Positions 8,111-13,128 of a DNA stretch of 13,128 nucleotides are shown piece by piece; the first letter of the stretch is position 1; each line of letters opens with the position of its first letter. This DNA is from Guyanagaster necrorhizus (lineage: Eukaryota > Basidiomycota > Agaricomycetes > Agaricales > Physalacriaceae). Below the pieces are notes generated by a model. It did no database searches, was not told the origin of the DNA, and was given only the letters and a program-made list of their open reading frames with translations. Where the stretch lies: the NCBI RefSeq assembly GCF_019112545.1, contig NW_025064891.1, positions 6,155 to 19,282 on the forward strand, read 5' to 3'. The translations under genes and the position numbers were made by a program.

Positions 8111-10797
8111 GATTGCTCTGAAGATTCACCTGTTCTGCTTTCTGTCATTGCTGTTCCTTGTATATTTCAGTGACTCATTCCTTCTACATGTCATATCTCT
8201 TCAGAATGTTCATTCTGATATCCAAGATCATCTTAATGTATAAGGGCAGTGTTTTTCATTTGAGTATTTTGACTATTCTGCTATTGTCAGCAATATCATT
8301 CTGGATTCCAGCAAGCTTGCCAAGTCTCTCCAGCTTATCAAAGTATTCAGTGGCTGGCTTGTCTCTCCATCTTGTACTCCTTCATTTTGCTCTTATGCAC
8401 TTTCTATACAGCTGGATTGATAAACTTGTCTCAAAGGAGTTATGTGAATACTGACTAGGATGACAGATGATAGTGCTGCCTGGTTGTTGACCAGAGGCTG
8501 GGAGAGAGCAAGATCTATCAAACCTTAGCTTTGTCTTTAAGATAGATAGAGGTGAAAGAGACTCAATAAATATTAAAAGAGAAGTATACCAAGTATACTT
8601 CAAAATACTATTCGCAATCAATAAGAAACTGATCAATATCATCTGATGCACTCTTGAAGAGATGTGGCTTGTAGAGTAAGTCAGGTTTGCAATTGATGAT
8701 GGCAGCATCCAAAGATAATACCCTCATCAGATTTGGATATTTATCAAATGGCAGTCTCTGTGATTTGGCTGGCAGACCAGAGAATGAATAGAGCAAGTCA
8801 TTGTTGGTGACTGAACTGTTCAGAGATGGTGCTTCCTTCTGTACAATAATTTTATTTCATATGATGAATCCAAGTTTCACTGCTTCAGAGTCATTCTTCT
8901 CTGAAGCCTTTTCACTAGGTCTGGCCTTGTCTGATGGTGGCTGCTCACTAAGAAGTCAGCTTCCTTTGCTAATCTAAGAGTTTTAGAATCTAGTCACTCA
9001 GCTTGTCAGCTGGAGTTGAGACTGGGCAAGCCAACTGATAGAGCTTCAAATTGAAGGGATTATATATGTGTACTGGGCTTTAATACTTTGGATAGATGAT
9101 GCTATATACATGACTCACTTCAGTGCAACCAAGAGAGCCCATAGCATTGGCTCAATCTTGTATTTGGACTTATAGGCTGAGAGCTTCTCTAGTTGGTCTT
9201 CAAGATGAGTTCTGTTATAGATAAAAGTGGCTTATTCAGTTGTAGCATATTGTAAAATATCTCTTTTTTTTATATTATCTGTGGCAGCATATTCTTTTTC
9301 TAGAGATGATATTAACCAGCCAACATCCCTCCATAAAACCACTGTCTCTTCTTGATACAGCCTTAAATATTCTTTTTTCTATTCTTTCTGAATTTTTTTC
9401 AATAATGCTTTCTTATCTAGCACCTCACCAGAATCCTTTGGATATTTGAAAGCCTCAGAAAGAACAAATTGATCACTCTCCTCATCCTCTTCCATTCTCT
9501 TGTTATCTGTCTTTTTCTCACTGTCCTTGATAAGAAAGTTGTCAGGCTGGTCATAGATAGATAGAGTATTGGGCTTGATTGTTGCAGAAGAGCTAGTTGT
9601 CATTTCTAGTGCTGAGTCTAGTCTTGTTGAGACTGGTCTTAGGAGGAGACTACTCAAGGGATTGGTCAGCACTAATCTTGACATCTCTCCTATGGCTGCT
9701 GTGCACTCTCTGTTTCTCTAGTTCTCAGCAATACTGGTGGAAGTTTTAGTAGAAGTGAGAGTTGAAGAATAATGCTGCAACCCTGCCTCCAAGGAATCAT
9801 CAGAGATTATGGTCAGAGACATGAGCATTAAGAGGGACTCAAAGCTCATAGATGTTAAGTACAGATTCAGAATGGGAGGAAATAGTATCTGTGTTGGCAA
9901 TGCTGGAAGTTCTGGAAGGAGGAGAATAAGTGCCCTTCTAAGTGGCTTCACTGGAAGTGATAGCTTTTGCAGATCCTGTCCATGAGTCTGACTCTACTGA
10001 TATACTGGGCTCTTAGAAGAGAGAGCCCAAAGTTTCTGTTTGAAGACCATATCAGCTTAAAAATTCAGATCTTTAAATGGTGGCCTCAAGTTTGTGCTGG
10101 TGGTGACAGTACTACCTGTTATACTGGGCCTCCTTACATGCATTCTGAGCCTGAGCTGCTGTATACTCAGCAAGATCACTGGCTTGGTCTGTTTTTATAG
10201 TGATGTTTTCTCATAGGCCTCTGTTGGAGCTAAGCTATATATGAAGTCTCCCACCTGAGTCAACTCAGACATGGAGCCTAGTTCTCTATCTCTCCAGTGG
10301 ATCTTCATCATTTGATCAGAGATCAGTGGCCCTATGACTACCATAGTTGGTGTAGAGAGAAGAGACTAGGCTTTCTTCCAGAGTTGCATAGAGGGACTCA
10401 TGATCAGAGTCTGAGAATGCATGTTGGGAGCCTGGAGCCACTCAAGTGGCATCAAAAGAGTCTCTGGCATAGTTTCCAATCCTGTGCTCAGGCAGGGTGG
10501 TAGAAGGGTCAGAAAATGGCTTGGCATCAAAGAAGTCATTGAGGAGGTCCTCATTCTCATGGTTCAGGACTAGAGAGAAGTGCACCAGAACCCATGGATT
10601 TTTGAATCCAGTGAGCTGAGTGTTACTATTTTTGCTAGCTGTTCATTGAGGTCTGAGAGAATATCAGTGTCTTTCTTCTTCAACATCCCTCAAACCTGAG
10701 CTGCTAGACTCAGCTTCAGGTATGAGTCTGAACATGAGCTGGAAAGAGACTCAGGCAGAGGCAGGGATGTCATAAAAGGAGAGATCAGGCATGACAT
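8111..10797 (-). pseudogene. gag: gag of element 3, heavily decayed and truncated
   Basis: A probable start ATG lies at 10797, about 240 nt after LTR-B. The N-terminal part (10797-9690), with no counterpart in element 2 in this window, is Ser/Asp-rich (for example NDFFDAKPFSD near 10520) followed by a helical stretch (ASDLAEYTAAQ near 10160). After that it parallels element 2 gag: SIYDQP near 9555, RLAKEADFLV near 8960, FKSASDDIDQFLIDCE ending at 8611, then a capsid part with EYKMERQATEYFDKLE and KLAGIQND. Many stops and several frame changes. It is cut at 8111 by insertion of element 2, before the zinc knuckle. Stops at 8610, 8258 and 8186 fall at the same places as stops in element 2. Confidence 0.8.
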
Positions 10798-11038
10798 TTT
10801 GAAGGATTTGCTGTATTTGTTAAAATGCCTAATAATGCCTGACTATTCAAGCTGTTACTGATTGTCATCTGTGGCAAAGTTGTATGATTGCAAGTAAATC
10901 TAAAAGCATTCTAATAATGGAAGCTAGTAGTTTACAGAAGTCATCTATGAGATCAGGAGTTGATATGTTTAATGGTGGTATTTGGTTTTCTTTATACTAG
11001 TGTGCATAAGGAAAGGGAAGTATAAGCTTTGAGCTAAT
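10798..11038 (-). other. 5' leader of element 3
   Basis: About 240 bases between LTR-B and the likely gag start. Apart from the primer-binding site at its upstream edge I see no coding signal or structure in it; it is A/T-rich and has no CpG. Confidence 0.5.
11025..11037 (-). promoter_or_regulatory. Primer-binding site of element 3, self-priming type
   Basis: TTAGCTCAAAGCT begins one base after the end of LTR-B. Its reverse complement AGCTTTGAGCTAA is identical to LTR-C 12881-12893 and differs at one base from LTR-A 7948-7960 and at two from LTR-B's own copy; each difference falls at the former CpG. It does not begin with the TGG expected for a tRNA CCA end. Confidence 0.6.
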
Positions 11039-11497
11039 TGTTAAGCCTAAGTGACATGTGACTGAAACACATGATAAATAGATGCTGTATCAAGTTTATA
11101 TAGTCATGCCTAAGTTCACTATATATGTTTATATAGCATTATATTCCAAGGCCATAGCAAGTTGACTTAAAGTAGAATAGTAGAAGAATAAACTTTAGCT
11201 TGAAGCTGAGAATATATAGCAAGAGCTATACTACTTATATACTGTTCATCCATAAAATAAATATATTCTTACTAATTATGTGTTTCTATGCTATAGTGCT
11301 CTTTGTCCTTGAGTATCATTACTATCTACAAAAGAGTATTGTCCATCATTGAGGGTCATTATTGCATTGGAGAACAATGGCAGACTCAGCCTATTATGGT
11401 GACTAAGCCTGTCCCATAGTCCTAAGTGCTGGTTTAGGTGCTCTGACTAAGCATAAATAGGAGTTAATCAAGAAAGAAAATAGAAAAAATCATAATA
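11039..11497 (-). repeat. LTR-B, 5' LTR of element 3 (459 bp)
   Basis: On the minus strand it starts TATTATGATT (TG altered to TA) and ends GCTTAACA, aligning with LTR-A from end to end. It keeps two TTAGTCA motifs (plus-strand TGACTAA at 11400-11406 and 11444-11450), TATATAA (11241-11235) and the 13-mer AGCTTCAAGCTAA (11207-11195). No CpG remains, against many in LTR-A. Confidence 0.85.
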
Positions 11498-12521
11498 TTC
11501 TCTCTCTATTCCTGCAACTCTTTTAGATCTGGCTTTTTCTCTATAACAGCCTCATAAGGAGTTATACTATCTAAAGCCTTCATTAATGTTCTGTTGAAAA
11601 CCTAGATAGTATAGCAAACAGCCTCAGCCTATAGGAAGCAAGATAAGCTACTCAAATGCAGCATAGCTCTGATCTTTTCAATAACTGTGTGATTGTATTT
11701 TTCAGCCATCCCATTATGCTGTGGCATATTATGCACAGTCATCTTTCTTATTGTGCCAGCAGTTTTTAGATGTAAAACAAACACTTTGTCAAAGTATTCA
11801 CCTCTATGGCCTGAATGAAGGATTCTTACAGAGTGATCATGCTGAGTATAGATGCAAGCTTCATAGGTTTTGTACACCATAAAAGCTTCACTCTTCTGGT
11901 GTAAGAATTTAAGATAAGCCCAACAAGTGCTGTCATCAATAAAGGAGATGAAATAATGGCATTTATATAGAGATTCCACAGATGCAGATCTCTATAAATC
12001 AAAGTAAATTTTGCCTCTGATATCAGTTGCATGTTCTCTCTCTCAAGCTTTAGACACTGGCTTTTGTGTAGCTTTGGCATAGATATATGACTCACAGAAC
12101 TGTGGTTCTCCAGATGACTTGTCAAGCTTTACTCTAGTCACAAAGCCTTTTTCAACTGGGCAACAAGCAACTTTGGGTGAAATATGATCTATATATCAGT
12201 GCAATTGGCCTAGAGTAAGCATCTCCTCAGCTGCTCCAGCCAAATCTCTCATGATAAACCTGACATAGGTCACCATCATTCTTTAGGACAATTCCAACTA
12301 TCTTTCCATCTGATATATAAATAGTGCATTTTTCACTATCAAAAGTTAATTCAAAACCAAGATTGTCAAGTCAGCCAACTGAGATGAGTGTATAGCCAAA
12401 TTCAGAAGAGTATATGACCTTGATGAGTTGCAGGTTGCTTGTATTTATGCTGTTTAGCATATTAATACTCATCATGCTTTTTCTGGCTGCAGAAAATTTT
12501 TAAGTATTTGCAGCATAAAAT
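11498..12521 (-). pseudogene. pol: Ty1/copia pol fragment: protease end, pre-integrase, integrase core
   Basis: On minus from 12521: FGYTLISVG and GFELTF (end of the protease region), a pre-integrase zinc region with HISPKVA and CESYIYAKAT, then the integrase core (SFIDDSTCWAYLKFL, HRGEYFDK, MPQHNGMAEKYN) and the downstream TPYEAVIEKKPDLKELQE. In the core the second catalytic Asp, expected in HSDRGGEY, reads Gly (HSGH), and several Trp/Arg codons are stops. It is cut at 12521 by LTR-C and at 11498 by LTR-B. Reverse transcriptase and RNase H are not in the window and, if they survive, should lie beyond elements 3, 2 and 1. No CpG present. Confidence 0.85.
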
Positions 12522-12913
12522 TGTTATAATTTTTCTCTATTTTTCCTATTTTCTTTTCTTTTTCCTCAGAAATGACCCCTATCTTTGCTTAGTCAGGGTG
12601 CTTAGCCAGTGCTTATGACTGTGGGAACACTTAGTTCAGCACCCCAGTTGGTCACCCTCCTATCATGACGCTGTGTGCTATGAAGAGAGACAATACCTCT
12701 TTTTGTCCTCCAACAGTGGTACAATGACCACAGCACAACAGCAAGACAACAGCTATTGAGGAGAGCCTGGCAACAGCAGGGGTAACAGCTCTACGACAGA
12801 TAACAGCCTTTTGTGAACATTTATTTATAGCATGATAACAGAACAGTATTTAAGTAGCATAGCTCTCACTGTAATACCTCAGCTTTGAGCTAAAGTTTAT
12901 TTCTTACCATCTT
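12522..12913 (+). repeat. LTR-C, diverged LTR of the LTR-A family, 3'-truncated
   Basis: Starts TGTTATAATT inside copia sequence (5-bp left flank aaaat). Shared blocks with LTR-A: the opening T/C-rich run, CTTAGTCAG, GACTGTGGGAA, CAGTATTTAAG (TATA at 12847-12853) and CAGCTTTGAGCTAAAG. An extra segment of about 70 bases near 12710-12810 is rich in acaacagc. It stops at 12913, where LTR-D begins; about 150 bases of its 3' end are therefore displaced to the right. Only two CpG remain. Confidence 0.75.
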
Positions 12914-13128
12914 TGTTACGATTTTTCCCTATTTTTCCTTATTTTTCCATTGACATCCGCCTTTCACCCCTATTTATGCTTAGTCAGAAGGGCATAAGAC
13001 TGTGGGAAAGCTTAGTCAGCACAACTAGCGATCCCCAAGTCGTCATGACCACCAAGCCTAGCAACAACACAATCCCCCTTTTATGTATGGTCTCGGTGCT
13101 CAAGGACAACAAGTACCATGGACACAGA
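12914..13128 (+). repeat. LTR-D, start of a younger LTR of the LTR-A family
   Basis: TGTTACGATT starts a copy matching 7658-7871 for 215 bases to the window edge, with ten substitutions, all transitions, and one 1-base indel. CpG sites are kept. It has paired TTAGTCA at 12980-12986 and 13012-13018. It interrupts LTR-C, so it is the younger insertion. Whether it is a solo LTR or the 5' LTR of a full element is not visible. Confidence 0.85.

Larger units (their letters stand above)
8111..11497 (-). mobile_element. Old Ty3/gypsy element (element 3), 5' part only, CpG-stripped
   Basis: On the minus strand: LTR-B (11497-11039), primer-binding site, leader, then gag to 8111, where LTR-A of element 2 begins. 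Gag and LTR both align with element 2, so it is the same or a sister family. Upstream on its strand it is flanked by copia sequence, its insertion target (5-bp flank gagaa on minus, 11502-11498). Its pol should continue left of elements 1 and 2, outside the window. One CpG remains in the whole segment. Confidence 0.85.

Noticed and set aside
8158..8454. Plus-strand frame of 98 codons with hydrophobic residues
   Set aside because: It is the complement of decayed element 3 gag, which aligns with element 2 gag on the minus strand.
9967..10503. Plus-strand frames at 9967-10200 and 10297-10503
   Set aside because: Opposite decayed gag; no recognisable protein features and no CpG, as in the rest of the pseudogene.
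12700..12810. Tandem repeat or CRISPR-like array in acaacagc-rich part of LTR-C
   Set aside because: Short irregular CA/CAG-rich words without constant repeat or spacer length.

Overview
The window is retrotransposon-packed DNA of a filamentous fungus, most likely an agaricomycete basidiomycete. The reasons are a 49-nt GT-AG intron, Ty3/gypsy chromoviruses with a C-terminal chromodomain, a Ty1/copia lineage of the type common in basidiomycetes, and CpG-directed decay of old repeats. No bacterial features, rRNA, tRNA or CRISPR were seen. Species cannot be told from the sequence.

Layout, left to right. (1) 1-1296, minus strand: the only gene here without disabling lesions. It is spliced, runs off the left edge, and encodes a charged coiled coil, basic nuclear-localisation-like patches and, only after splicing, a Gal4-type Zn2Cys6 cluster. 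It lies antisense just upstream of a polypurine tract (1365-1377) and a 501-bp LTR (LTR1, 1378-1878), so it looks like antisense cargo near the 3' end of a retrotransposon (element 1) whose body is outside the window. (2) 1879-8110, plus strand: a Ty3/gypsy chromovirus (element 2) with gag missing its 5' part, pol (protease, reverse transcriptase, RNase H, integrase, chromodomain), a polypurine tract and a 453-bp 3' LTR (LTR-A). It carries 12 in-frame stops, all explicable as C:G to T:A transitions. (3) 8111-11497, minus strand: a much older relative (element 3) with 5' LTR (LTR-B), primer-binding site, leader and gag, cut off exactly at the edge of LTR-A. (4) 11498-12521, minus strand: a copia fragment (end of protease, pre-integrase zinc region, integrase). 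(5) 12522-12913 and 12914-13128, plus strand: LTR-C, cut by LTR-D, both related to LTR-A.

The junctions read as nested insertions: element 3 into copia, element 2 into element 3 gag, element 1 probably into element 2 gag; an LTR-C element into copia and an LTR-D element into LTR-C. From 8098 to 12668 only one CpG dinucleotide remains (8613-8614), whereas DNA left of LTR-A is CpG-rich.

Biology worth noting: the LTR-A family has a primer-binding site complementary to a 13-nt sequence found 34 nt downstream of the TATA start in three LTR copies, which fits Tf1-type self-priming. Its LTRs also carry repeated TTAGTCA motifs. The antisense Zn2Cys6/coiled-coil gene beside LTR1 is the best candidate for something undescribed.
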